A DNA stretch of 64,000 bases from Riptortus pedestris (taxonomy: Eukaryota; Arthropoda; Insecta; Hemiptera; Alydidae). Where the stretch lies: NCBI GenBank assembly GCA_019009955.1, contig CM032228.1:103986001-104050000 (forward strand). The letters run 5' to 3'. The notes beneath the pieces were generated by a model. That model saw only the letters and a list, made by a program, of their open reading frames with translations, did not search any database and was not told the origin of the DNA. The translations under genes and the position numbers were made by a program. Each line of letters starts with the position of its first letter. Position 1 is the stretch's first letter. Below, piece after piece: positions 1-12,800 of the stretch.

Positions 1-738
1 AAAGTCAAAGCTAATTTTGAGAATAGATTTTTAAGAATTGATTTGACCAGTAGCTCAGGAAACTCAATTTGTCATAAATCTAATTGTCACAATTCAGTCC
101 TTTTGATGTGTTAGTTTAGGTTTAAGTCATATAGGTCCTCATTATCTAGTGTGTTTATTTTATGGATTATTAGGAATAATTAAGGAATAAATGATTAACA
201 TTTTTAAGTTTTTGAGAAAACGTTTATTGCACCTGCTACTAGAACCTAAGTAGCCTGGAAATCTAGTACAGTGCTCTACTGCCTCGAACAGATTGGTACT
301 TGTGGCTGAGCTTAGATGGTAGAGTAATTGACTACATATCTAGAGCACCCAGGTGTATCAAAAAGTTTCTTTTGGCTCAAAAAAAATTTTTTTAATTATG
401 TAGGGTATTTTATTGGCCTTTAGAAATGAATGAGTGTGGGTTGGGCTGGCTCTATAACAATCCCTGACCCCTTCGACTTGATTTTCAATAATTGACCCCT
501 CCCCTGTTTCAATAATTTACTTTGTTTATACACTTGTTTTCCATCAATTTTTTCTTTTACCTGGGTTTTACAAGTAACAGGTTTAAAAACTTTATTTTTA
601 TTCTTTAAATTTTATATTCATATTTCTTTGTTTAACTTTTTTATGAGTTTGTAAAAATGTGTTGTTAGTTTTTAATTTTTGAATAAATTTGTTGTTAGTT
701 TCTAATTTTTTAAACTCTTTTAAGTTTTCCCGCTTTAT

Positions 739-740
<2 letters not shown>
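1..740. other. AT-rich intergenic or intronic sequence, nothing recognised
   Basis: No open frame or repeat family that I recognise is seen in this stretch. It lies on the 3' side of the minus-strand ubiquitin-ligase gene, so it may be intron of that gene, because the RING exon has not yet appeared. Confidence 0.5.
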
Positions 741-789
<49 letters not shown>

Positions 790-1100
790 GTAACCTCTGT
801 CTGTACATTGATTTTTTTCTAAAAATTTCACAATAACTTTTCGTTTCACATGTCATAGACACCATAACTGCATTTTGTTTCTTTCGTGTATGTTTGTTTG
901 TTACCTTTTCACGCATAAACGGCTGAACCGAATTTTATGAAACTTGGTATGTATATTACTACTAGCCCAACTTAGACTTTAGGCTATATTAATATTCTCT
1001 AAGACAAACAGGAGTGCGGGTTATAAGGGAGGCCTAAAATTAAAAATAGTGATATTTCGTTTCCTATTGCTTTTCCGTCAAATATACCCATAACAAAAGT

Positions 1101-1265
1101 TAACGGAAATATTTCGAATTTTAGAAAATCCTCCCCTCTAAACTCCCCCTCCCACTGGTCCGATTTCAGCCATTAATGAACTTGGTCTTTCTTTTTACAT
1201 AAAAGGACTAAATATCGAGTTTGGTAATGATCAAACAAAAATTGCGACCGCTAGAGCAGTAACAG

Positions 1266-1337
<72 letters not shown>

Positions 1338-1460
1338 TTTTGAACGGACCTCATTTTCGTCATCTACTAGGTAGGATCGATGGACATTTGAAGAAAAATT
1401 TCGAAATTCCATCATGAGTACAACCTCAATAGCTGATTTCCCTTAGGGAAAATCTGCTAA
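1101..1460 (+). mobile_element. HINE-like family B, 5'-truncated copy
   Basis: This is the distal part of a family B element: the 'gccattaatgaacttg' block, the (TA)n centre at 1270-1334, the block containing 'gatggacatttgaag', and a decayed terminal hairpin ending CTGCTAA at 1454-1460. Family A sequence resumes directly at 1461 (aactcggtatgtg), so the copy sits inside the Helitron-like element. Confidence 0.6.
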
Positions 1461-1753
1461 AACTCGGTATGTGTATTAGTACTAACACCTTCATTCTAAT
1501 AAGCCATACCAACATTTCTAGAGACGGGCAGGAGTGGGGGTTGTAAGGGAGGCCTGAAATTAAAAATAGTGATATTTCGTTTTCTATTGGGTTTTCTGCA
1601 AATATGCACATGACAAAAGTCGTTTACTTTGTTATTTAAAGTAACTTTTGTTTCATTCACTTTTGTCGTATAACAAAGTATAAACGAGATACACTAAATA
1701 CTAAAGCGGGAGCCAACAATTTTGTTGGGCACTAACGATTGAACCAAAATTAA

Positions 1754-3286
1754 CCCTTAATTGGCCAGAAACTCAAAAAATGACTTGAAATGAAAAATTT
1801 TCTTAAAAACTCATTTGTTGCGTTCCTAATTAATAGAATATATAAGACCTAATTTTTTTTTTCTGAACAAAAATATTACATGGTGTCTTTAAGTACACTG
1901 TGGCCAGTTACCCTAAAACCGTAGTGGTGTCTTTAAGTACACTCTGGCCAATCACCGTAAATCAATGGGGGTGTCTGTAAATTATGTTAATAAACTGATA
2001 TAGTTTCTAAAAATGTAATTAAATAATTTATTATGTAATAAAAGAAACGTGTTGTAAATAAAAAATAAGTACATTGTAAACAAAATATAAATTCATCAAA
2101 AATATCATTAAACTTTCCATTCATTCAAGAAAACAGGGCATTTCACGTGTGTTACAAAGTCCCACATTACATTTTCGGCATAAAACAACCCTTTGATGTT
2201 GGTGACACAGACTACACTTTCCTTTTGTAGTGAATACTTGTCAATGGTGCATCCCGCTGCATGCATGTCAATGGTGCATCCTGCTGTAAGCATGTCAATG
2301 GTGGAGCTGCAGCAGTTCTTGGCTGGAATTGGTGGTCCTGGTTTCACTAGCCCTTTTAGCTCGCCGGTTCAGCAGAATAACCTCTGCAAAGTGTATTCGA
2401 AATTGTTTTAAAGTCAATTTTTTTTTAGGGTGTTCCTTTTGTACAATAGCAATGCGTTAGTTACCATCAAATCCAATAATTAGCTGAAAATGTTCATGTA
2501 ATACTTGTGGGAGCGGTAACCTGTTCAATAAAGTGCAACGAACATATTACTAAGGTCAACACTTTGTTGCCATACCATTTAATCATGCTGATACACTTTT
2601 TGCTATGAACGTATTCTTCATAACATCCTCTTCCCTCTTTCATCCTCAATATTTAAATGTTCCAATACTCCATTCATTTCAATTTGAAAATTTCCTTTTT
2701 CCATTTTGGGGCATCCGTGAGCATTTTCTCCTTCATTGTCGCTTTCTTCTTCATCAGAAGTGATACTAAATTTTGGTAGCAAAGAGAAAATTTTTTTCGC
2801 CTCGACTTTTATACGTATCTGTTAATTAAAATGGTAAAAGTAAGAAATAATATAAAATCATGCCCCTTGGGAAAATTTGTTGGTATTTGGCCAGGGTGAA
2901 CTTAAGTACACCATCATTAAAATCCATGTTAAAACTCTATTTCTCTCCAGAATGGAAAATGAAACACACAGGAACTTAAATACAATCCTTTACAACTAAT
3001 TCACCCATTTTGGTTCATATTTAAATCGAATAGAGTATATTTTAATGAATTAGAACCTTTGCTGGCAACTAGTGTGAAGTAGGGTGGTAAAAAATGATGA
3101 TTTTCTTCAGTTTATTGTAAGTAATTAGCTCCAATAACAATAAATGGACTTTTGTTGCATATGCTCATGCTTGGGAGGTTACAGGGGTGTAGACTGTGGC
3201 TCAAAATGGGTAAGAATAGAAACAGTTGATCTCTGGGAGTGTTAAATATGAACGGTGTCTTTAAAGACACCTTGGCCAGTTAAGGG
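1754..3286 (-). mobile_element. piggyBac-like transposon with decayed transposase
   Basis: TTAA target duplications flank the element at 1750-1753 and 3287-3290. The terminal inverted repeats are CCCTTAATTGGCCA on the left and TGGCCAGTTAAGGG on the right, differing at one position. Subterminal copies of 'ggtgtctttaagtacac' near 1881, 1925 and 3255 are a second repeated motif. Removing the element and one TTAA restores a family A unit (gaaccaaaa-TTAA-caaaactcgg). The interior carries minus-strand transposase remnants. Confidence 0.85.
2105..2790 (-). pseudogene. piggyBac-type transposase remnant
   Basis: Minus-strand frames between about 2790 and 2105 contain an acidic stretch (SDEEESDNEGEN), then KWYGNKVLTL (the piggyBac 'WxDNKxVxL' block). 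In another frame follows VDLSNMFVALY, a stop, TGYRSHKYYMNIF, a stop, and LLDLMVTNALLLYKR, which correspond to the conserved VDLSD...YR...NA..LYKR region. The region between the two blocks is deleted. The tail ends in a Cys-poor version of the C-terminal zinc region (VVCVTNIKG...). Several stops and frame changes make it non-functional. The catalytic N-terminal half was not found. Confidence 0.75.
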
Positions 3287-3864
3287 TTAACAAAACTCGG
3301 TATGTCGGTTAGCATTAATTCTTCCATGATTATAAGCTATATTAAAATTTGTAGGTCCAAACGGGAGTGGGGGTTATGAGGGAGGCCTGAAATAAAAACT
3401 TGTGATATTTCATTGTCTATTTGTTTTTCGATAAACGTGTTCATAACAAACGTTTACTTTGTTATTTAGAGTTACTTTTGTTTTATACATTTTTTTCGGG
3501 AACAATGTATGAAGCAAGTAATTTGTGAAGAAATATTGAAATGTTCAACAATTCTTTACAATATCAACTACCAGGTACCTCACCTGGAATAATAAATTCA
3601 AATTTATGTTAATATTTTGTCCTTAATAATTCAAATCTATGCCTAATGCACAGGATACGGGAAATATGACAATATGGAGGACAGTGAAGTCTTACATAAA
3701 AAATGAATTTTATTATTAACTAATCCACAGCAACGACGGGTATAGACCCTAAACACTGGGATGGGGAAATGTCAAAATATTGTGCAAAATAAAGCCTTGC
3801 CAAAAAATACCATCACCATTCAGCCTCAAATGAATTCCCGGGCAAAGCTGGGTATCTGAGCTAG

Positions 3865-4515
3865 TGTTGCATAAAAAGCTTTAAAGCAAATTTTTACTAT
3901 GTTGCCATCTTAACAAAAATAATTCGTATGTCTTCTTTTATCTTCTTCCTAATTGTGAAAAAGAAAAAAAAAATAATCTTTTAAAACAGCTCCTATTTTC
4001 TACAGAAAATGATATCCACATGACAAGTCTTTTATTATTTTATTTTTTCACTCAGTGAAATTTATTTATCATTTTACAAATCCATTCCCAAGGAAATTTC
4101 TCAATCAAATAAATTTTTTTCATTAGAGTTTTCCACTATTATATGGGAGAATTATATAGACAAGCAATAAATTACTCGAAAGGAACAAATCTTTTATCTG
4201 AGAGAAGCAAACAGAAACTGGCCACCTGTGGGAGGGAAGTGGGTTATGAGTTACAGGTGTGAATCTAACAGGACTATAGAGTGGGCCCATATGTGGAATC
4301 CTTGAAGGTTTTAGTTAGTAAAATAATAAATTATTTATCTAGTGGTACATTTGCAAAGTTCAGGTAATACTATGAGAGACCTTTAGTTGAAGCCAGAACA
4401 CTGGTGTCACTAAATTAATGTGGTGTTAAGCACAATAGGGACAAAAACCTTGAGCCACTAGGCTAATTTTGAACAGCGTAAGAGTTAATGTACATAAATG
4501 AACATTCCTTTAAAT
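3865..4515. other. Unannotated AT-rich spacer
   Basis: No gene or known element is recognised between the Helitron 3' end and the hAT-like element. Confidence 0.4.
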
Positions 4516-4995
4516 CAGGTGTGGGCAACCTTTAACATGTTGCGGGCCAAACTTTAGTGTGCAAATACATTTGCGGGCTGCTTTTAAAAATAGTGCATTT
4601 TAAAGTGTTCATAATTTTTAATGATAGATATCAGACATGAAATTATAACAACAATGTAATTATAATACAATTTATTAAAATAACAAAATCAAATGGAAAA
4701 AAATATGTAGAACATTTTACAATCAATGAGCTTGAATTTGGGCACTAATCCATTGATGTTTGGATTAATTCTACTGATATAAAGGAGAAAAGAATTTTCC
4801 AAAATTATCGCCAGTCAGCCTTGTATGATGTTTTGATTTATTAACTTTCATCAATGAAAAGAACCTTTCTCATTTATAAGTACTGCAAAATGCACAAATC
4901 TCTACTTATCTTCCTAATTTGGAGTTAGTAGTGTAATGTTTTTGTTTAATTGGGTTTTTCAAAATGTCTCGCGGGGCGGGTCAAACTTACCGTGG
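4516..4995 (+). mobile_element. hAT-like non-autonomous element, copy 1 (right end truncated)
   Basis: The element starts CAGGTGTGGGCAACC and contains 'gcgggcca' motifs just inside the end. It shares long blocks with the inverted copy at 49197-49747 (for example the 'cattgatgtttggatta' region and the 'tttaattgggttttt' region). The final 20 or so bases that should mirror the left terminus are missing, so the right end is truncated near 4995. Confidence 0.6.
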
Positions 4996-5313
4996 TCTGA
5001 TTATATATGCTTTAAATCTATTGTTAAGGGAATATATTTTAATATTTGTGTATTATTGAGTAGAACTAATATTAAGACATTATTATTATAAAAAGAGTAT
5101 AGTAAATACTTATACAATAGTAATATTTTAACCTGAAATTAATGTCGTATTAAGATGTAAACTTCCACTTTCTGTTAATAATAATAGTTCTAGTTAATAA
5201 CATTGCGTATACATCTGCTGTTAATGATAGATGTATAAAATGGCAAAACCAATTCTGTTCTAACTAATGAAATGCATAAATCAGTATTTGTTTTGTGATT
5301 TTGAGAAATTTAC

Positions 5314-5474
5314 CTTGTTGTTCCTTTGTTATAATTACTACTGGAATCTGACTTATTTTGTCTTTAGCAAGAGGAGGAGGCCCAGTTGTGTCCATTTGAT
5401 TCAGAAGTTGTGTTACAATAGCATCCAGTCCTTCACGTCCCCACGCATAGTCACCAGGGTTAGCCATAAGAAGT
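5314..5474 (-). CDS. Ubiquitin-ligase exon 5 (conserved pre-RING block)
   Basis: It encodes NPGDYAWGREGLDAIVTQLL and the TGPPP motif. The acceptor is TCTTAG and the donor CAAG|GTAAAT, ending one base into a codon. The intron before it is only 142 bp. Confidence 0.9.
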
Positions 5475-8087
5475 CTAAGAAGAGTTTTAAAAACATACTT
5501 TTAAAACTACTATACAATTACTTTTCAGATTGAATGAAACAAATTAAATTTATTGTTTTTTTTTTGTTTTTGTTTTTGATAGATGAATAAGCATACCGTA
5601 AAAGAAATAGACTTACAAATGACCGCCTGGAGTTCCAGAGCGAGCTGTACCCACACCTATAGTGTTGGAGCCTCCCCAACCCACTCCAGTTGTTAAATTC
5701 ATTATGAAATCTTGAATTAGATGTTCTATTGGGGCTAACTGCCGTGCTCTCCCTGTCCTGAGGAATAAAAACGCAATTTATAGATAAAATAGGTTTATTA
5801 TAAATGTCGTTCCATTAAAATGGGTTATTAAATAAAAATGAGAATGACAATGCTTAAAGCGATTAATAAGAACAATGTATATTGATATCTTCATAATAAG
5901 AATATCCAAAATGTAAAATTAAAAATAAATAAAATAATAGGGATACTAATTGAAAACTTAAATAATTAAGTGGTGCCTATGTATGTCAATTCTATTATTT
6001 AAAGCTGCAAACTGACTTTTTTTAAAGCTGTGTAGCTCAAACTGCCCAGTAGATTTTCGAGATTGAGGTACTCTGTTTTGTTCCTCATGGTTGCTTTTCG
6101 CTTTTAAAAATTGTTAAATTTGAGATAAGCCCTTCCAAATTCGTTTATTCCTAACCTCTCCCACGACACATTAAATTTGGTATTCCTCTGGCCAGTTTAC
6201 CGAATCGGAGAAAAACTCAAATTGGCCCTGTTTGTTTAGTATCTTAAAATGGAATAACCGCCATCTGCTGTCCAGACAATTGACATCTGCTGTCCTGACT
6301 AATGAGGATCGAATTAGAAAGTATTTTTTTTTTTTTTTTTTTTTTGTGCGCCAGGAAATGCCTGTTCAATCATATTCTTTTTTTCTTTTCAAGGCATCAT
6401 TTTTCAACTCAACCAAATGGTCTAGACACCCAACCCACCCAGGCTATTTCCCATACCTCTCCCTGACACGTCTCTTCTAAAACTCCCATCTTCCCACAAC
6501 TCTCCCTGCAGGCCTACACCAGCGGCTATTTCAGCCTCTTCTCTGACAATCACTCTGCTATGAACGCCCAAAGACCGATCCTCTCTGTCTCCAGTTGAAG
6601 GGCGAAGATTGGGCTTAATGAAATGTTAATATCTTTACTTAATGTATGTCTTTGGAGTTTATGTATGTCGTCTAAATTAAGTTGCTTACAGCTGTGAGGG
6701 TTTACATGTTCAGCCACTGTTATTTATTACCCAAATTTTCTTTAATCTAATTGAATGTTGAAATTGTTTATTTTTTTTTAATACTCATTTATTTGTATTA
6801 TTATTGCTCAGCATTTTGAATTATTTAAATTATTGGTTTCGAAGCATTCATTTGGGAATGATGTGTAATGCACATATAATCACAGAACTAATGCAACTTC
6901 TTTTCCTTCTCTTTGTTTTCAATGTTATTTATTTGCTATAACTTTTAATTCATTCTTTTTATGTATATTACATTTTTACATATTGAAATTGTGGCCATTT
7001 TACTATCATCTGAAAAGTAGATCACTTCAACACTTGGCAATGCTGAAGGCATCGCTTGCGAAAAGGGGGTTAAAGGTGCCTAGCCCACTTGCTGGCCTGA
7101 GCTAGTTTTCTTATTAAAAGTGTACCACAGGGCTTCATTACGTTGAGATAGGTTTCAGCATGGAGAGCCGATTTTTTTTCTTCAAAACATTGATGATCTT
7201 GATGTCAATGATCTATGTTTTGTACTTCAATAATTTCATATTTCTATTGTATTTTCTAGTATTAATTTTGATGAATGAATTATGAATAGAAATAATGAAC
7301 CAGACATTGAGAATGTATTGGCAGAATATTGTTTTCAATAAAACTTTGGTGATTCGTGGATTATAGAATCAGCATTCTATTTGAAGTGAAGATAGGTGTT
7401 GTCTTAGGCAATTCTTGGTTGTATGAAATATTCCACAGTATTTTATCAGAAAACCACAATTAGGGGGCAATTGAAATAAACCTACAATCTATAATAGAGA
7501 AAAAAGTTTAATATGTCTACCTAGATTCCATGATAAATTTTATTTGTAGTAGCCTAATTCCACTTAATAAAAGTTTTCATGGAAATATTTCAGCTTTTTT
7601 ATGCAGTTTGCCTAATTTTTTAAATTCATGAGTTCTTCATTAATATATCAATGTTCTCAAGTTAATATTATTATCAAATAGATGGTTACTCCAGTTTTTT
7701 AACAACATTCATTGATGTTTTCTTACAGATGTTCACTTTTACACTCGCGTACTAAACATTCACTTACTGGTCTGTTTCAACACTTGGCTAACACCATTCT
7801 TAAAGAAGAAGCAATGGCAGTGAGGTACTTAATAAATCTTCTAACAATGGCTATGTTTCACTCCCAATTATATAATAAAATCCTGCAGCAATAGTCATTA
7901 ATAAAAAAATGCATGCATGCACACACACACACACACACATACATGCATATGGAACTCTAACCTTGAGGTCTGACAACTGCACTGCTAAATACAATGTAGT
8001 ATGCAACCTCTGGTCCTGATCATAAGATCTCCAGTACATTTATGTGCTGGAGTGTTGCAAAATTTGAATGGGATATATATTAATATC

Positions 8088-8160
<73 letters not shown>

Positions 8161-9833
8161 AATAAATAATGTACTTGAATTTGTATAAGTTATAATTTTT
8201 CAATTTTTACTTGATTAACCTATTCCAAATTTTGATATGTTAAAGATGGCAAAATAACAGAAACTAAACCAATTTGTTTAAACTATTACAAAAATTTCAG
8301 ATTTACCTCATGCGCAAATCAACTAAATTTATTACTTGCGTTTAAAGGAACTCAGAAATATCTTAATTATCAGTCTGGCACAGGAATTACTATACAGAAT
8401 ACAACATATTGCATTATACTTGGCATTTTAAGATAAAATTTGATATGGTCTGTTGGACATTCTGATTTCAATTTCAGCCATTAACAAACTAGATCTTTAG
8501 TTTTGTATAAAATCAAGTAAATATCAAAAATGAAAACTAGATTCATAGTGAATGAATAATCTCATTTTTGTCATCTTCTGGGTAGTATTCTGGACATTTT
8601 AAGTGGTCTCTTTGCTCAGTTATACTGGTGGTGTACACCCACCTTAAATAGAACTATAAATCCAAGATATCCCCAACACTGGCCAAAGAAATTTTAGAAA
8701 GTTCTTAAAAAAAGGGAAGAGACAGAAATATTCTGCTGTTCTGGACAATAAGATATTAACAATGTTTTTAATATTATATATTAATGCTCACTTTGTACAA
8801 CTGAGGCTAATTGGGACAGGTAATCTAGCTAAGGTTGGACGAAGGATTTTATTTAATGAGTTCACTACTAAATAAATTCCTATTGCCCAGGTGAGAATTG
8901 TATTTATGATTCTGGGTTTACCAAGACCAATACCTTAGCTCATAGGACATTACAGTCTGTAAAAATAATCTTAAAATTGTATACAAAAAGAAAATGAATA
9001 GAAAAACATTTTACCTCCCACTACGCCGAGGTCTGACACCTCTTCTTTCATCATTGCGAAACCCTGCATCAACTAACATTTCATTTAACATCTGAAAGAA
9101 TGAAAATAAATATTAATTCTAGTAACTACATACATATGAGATGAATAACCTAATTATTTATGCCTCCTCCTCAAATGTAAAATATATTTATAAGACTCCA
9201 ATAGCCCACAGCAGACCACAAAACAGTGGCCAATAGGCAGAATATCTCAAGCCCAGCACAGTTGAAGAATTAAGTTAGGATTTACAAAATAAAAAAAAAT
9301 TTGTTCTACAGGTATTAATCAATACCAAGCAGTCCAATATAAATCAAGTTGGTTGCTTAGGAGTTTTAATATGTTTTATTTTTATACCAATTTAGGTTTA
9401 GTCTATATAGTATACAAAATTGCATTATTTTCCTTTATAAAAAAATTATTTTGCTAATGGCGACCATTTTTGTTGGAGTGGATCATGCATTTTCACTGAA
9501 TGCATGGCTTCACTTTACTCCTCAGCCAATATTTTCACTTAGGTTTGTCTGGCAACAATAAATCGAAAACAAAAATTTTCAAACACACACACACACACAC
9601 ATATATATATGTATATATATATATATACACATACACACACACACGCAATTTATCTTATGCATAATGGTTGATCTTGATTTGGAATCGGCCGACCCCTGGA
9701 CTATTGCTGACTATCGACATACATAATTTTTTTTGAGTTTTTGCAAAGATATAATACTTTTTATAATTGGCCTATGTATTATAGACGTTTGTTATTTTGT
9801 TCTAATGTATTTCTTAATGGCAACTATTTAAAA

Positions 9834-9875
<42 letters not shown>

Positions 9876-12800
9876 GAATTCTACTGTACGTGTGTATGTC
9901 ACTGAACTCCTCCTAAACGGCTGGACTGATTTGAATGAATTTTGTTGTACGCTTTTGTGTGACACCTTGGATGGTTTAGCGTCACAAATCAGCACGGCAG
10001 ATGGAGCAGGAGTGGGGATTGAAAATAAATATCATCATCATATAAATAATTAAAAATATCGCTATTTTTAATTTTAGGCCTTCCTTACAAGCCTAAAATT
10101 AAAAATAGCGATATTTCGTTTCCTGTTGGTTTTTCGGGAAATATGCACAGGATAAAAGTTGTTTATTTTGTTATTTAGATTTAATTTTGTTATACTCACT
10201 TTTGTCGTATAACAAGGTATAAACAATTTTAATGGGTACTAACGATTGAACCGAACTTAACAAAACTCTATATGCAAATTAGCATTAATTTTTCCATGAT
10301 TATAAGCTATATTAAATTTTTAGGTTTGAACGGGAGTGGGGGTTATAAGGGAGGCCAATTTCTATTATGCTAATCCAGTATACAAATTTCTCTATTGTAA
10401 AACTTCAGTGGGAAATCTGCTTAGTTTACGCAGCCCCTGCGTGAAAAACTTTTTTTTTCTTACTACTTCTCAATGCTAAAAAAACTAAAGCTTGTTATCA
10501 ATTGTATGATTATCTATTTTTTCCTTTCATTTTTAAGATTATCTATTTCATTTTTGGTTCCTAAGAAGTAGAATTAGTGGTAAATATTTGGAGTTGTAGA
10601 TGTGGCATGTAGGAGTTACAGGCCTGAGAATAAGATCAAAAATTTAAAATTTGAGCGTTGTGGGGCTAGCAATTAAAATTCAGTTAAACTTTCTAATAAA
10701 ACAAAAATCTATATATTTCTATCAAATTCCATCTTCAATGAAATTTATACTAAATTATAAAAGTGTTAACATTTATTTTAAATTTTGGTAGTTCAGAAGT
10801 TGGGATATTTCATCACATAATTTATGAAAGATGTTATGATTGCGTCCAACAGCTGTTGTCAGTTTTGTGGGTGTGAGCTTCCTCAAGATTTTGGGAAGAG
10901 GGACCCAAGTTTGATCATTGACAATTAACTTTAATGATGTGTTTAGACCAGAATGTTCAATAGTGAGCACATAGAAGTCATTATGTTCGGTGCTGACAGT
11001 TTTATTACCCCTAGCCACCACTTCCCATCACACACAGGCTAATACATCAATTTCATTCAAGGAAAGGGAAAAATTCTGTCTTAAGTAACCGTCAACAACA
11101 CAATATAGTACAATACCACTGTGGTTCACTGTTTTCAAAAATATTTCATAGAAAACTTAAAAGCTAATGCTCCAGTTGTCAAAAGAGTAATTTATTTTAC
11201 TGATGGATCCGGCAGCCAGTATAAAAATAAACTAAATTTCCTGAATATCTGTCACCATGAGGAAGACTTCAGACTACAGGTGGAATGGCACTTTTAAATC
11301 AGCAATTGAAGTTGTACTCATGGGATTTTCGACAAGTTTCTTCAACTGTCCATCTGCCCTGCCTAGGAGATAACAAAAATGAGGTCCGTTTAAAATTGTA
11401 TGTATGTATGTATATATATATATATAAAGGTCTCGAAGCTAAAACTGAACTGAAAAGGGTTATGGAAAGACAACGGCTCAACCAAGCCATTCAAGAGGCC
11501 ATAATCCAGGAGCTGAAGAGCTTTCCAGTTTCTGGATTCCAGGGAGACTTTGGTAATTGGCAGTCATCAGAAATTTTTAATTTTTGTCCACTTTTAATTC
11601 AGTCCTATAACTTTTCAGACAAATGCAAGAGTGTAAAAGTTTGGATGAATCTGGATCAAAAACAAAAACTCTTCTTTGTATTTTATTTATATCTCTCACA
11701 AAACTAAAGCTCCTTATCAAGGAGTCCTTTTTCTTTTAACATAAACTAACTAACCTCTGGGCACTACAGTCATTACAGGATAAATTAAGAACAAACTTTT
11801 ATATACACACAAATATAAAATACAAGTGAAATATTCAAAATAATTGCTTTAAACCAATTTTGTTCAAACTAAACAAGTCTAGAAATTTTAAATTGTTTAA
11901 AATACAGGAATCTATGGATAGAATTAACATTACCTCTTCAAATGGCCGAGACATTTCAACTTCGATGTCTGGGTCACTGTCGTCATTTTGGTCAGGTTGA
12001 TTTTCTAATACTTCAATAAATCCACATTGACAATTTGGGCAAGTGTAATCCTGAAATTAAAGAGCATTAGAAAAATAAAGGATATTAAGATGCCAATAAA
12101 ATTGTTATTGTTCATAAATTGAAAGCTAAGAATACATGCCATAGAATAAAATTCTAATTAAGATAATTGAAATGGCCATATGAAGTATTTACAGGGGAGG
12201 AAAAAAATGAGAATTGATGTCTTAAGAGGGCCAAATTTATGGTAATACTCCATATGTTTAATATGAATGAATAACATGTAGCAATATAAAAGAATATGTG
12301 AAGAATAAAATACATAAAGAACAGCGATTCAGAGCTACATTGAGGAAAGAGAGGGCTTACCAAAGGAAATAAAAGAAAGAAGGTAATGAGTTTAAAAGTG
12401 AGGGTTAATTCAGTGAGCAGTGAATAGATCGCAACAGATGTTCATTGTGGTTCATAAATGAATAACTATTAAAATGCTGAATAAAATAATCTGATAATGA
12501 GTAAAATGAAAGACACCAGGATCGTATCGGATTAACAATAATAACTCCTAGCAGATGACTTGATGATGATGATTTGATATAATATATCAATTATGCCATT
12601 ACTTGCATGTATGCAAGTAATTAATGTTCATTGCACATATTATATGCAATGAACATTAAAACACATAGACTTATATATTTATTGTTATTTCGGTAGTCTT
12701 ATCTGTTTCATGCCAGAAAGTTATTTCATTTTTAGAGTTTTAGTTGTCGAGATCATGATTAAATAATTTGAGCCTAAGTGGGAATTGAACTCAACTCTAA

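Larger units (their letters stand above)
741..3864 (+). mobile_element. Helitron-like family A, copy 1 (carries two nested insertions)
   Basis: The copy begins with a (TA)n tract followed by the family's conserved 5' block (TGTAACCTCTGTCTGTAC at about 789). It continues through internal units marked by 'ggagtg(g)gggttataaggg' and ends in a degenerate hairpin around 3837-3852, then TATCTGAG and CTAG at 3861-3864 followed by T. A terminal hairpin about 12 nt before CTRR, inserted before a T, is the Helitron 3' signature. No Rep/helicase coding is seen, so the copy is non-autonomous. It is interrupted by a family B copy (about 1101-1460) and a piggyBac element (1754-3286). The exact 5' end is uncertain because it lies in the TA tract. 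Confidence 0.65.

Noticed and set aside
1..5313. RING exon of the ubiquitin ligase
   Set aside because: I looked for a minus-strand C-x2-C...C-x-H-x2-C pattern with an acceptor and saw none, so it is taken to lie left of the window. I cannot exclude having missed a short exon.
10773..11021. 82-codon minus-strand frame
   Set aside because: No recognisable domain, no splice support, and it lies next to transposon debris. Not enough to call a gene.
11285..11707. 140-codon open frame starting MALLNQQLKLYSW
   Set aside because: It runs through a family B fragment and its TA tract, so the frame is fortuitous. The part after 11435 has no domain that I recognise.
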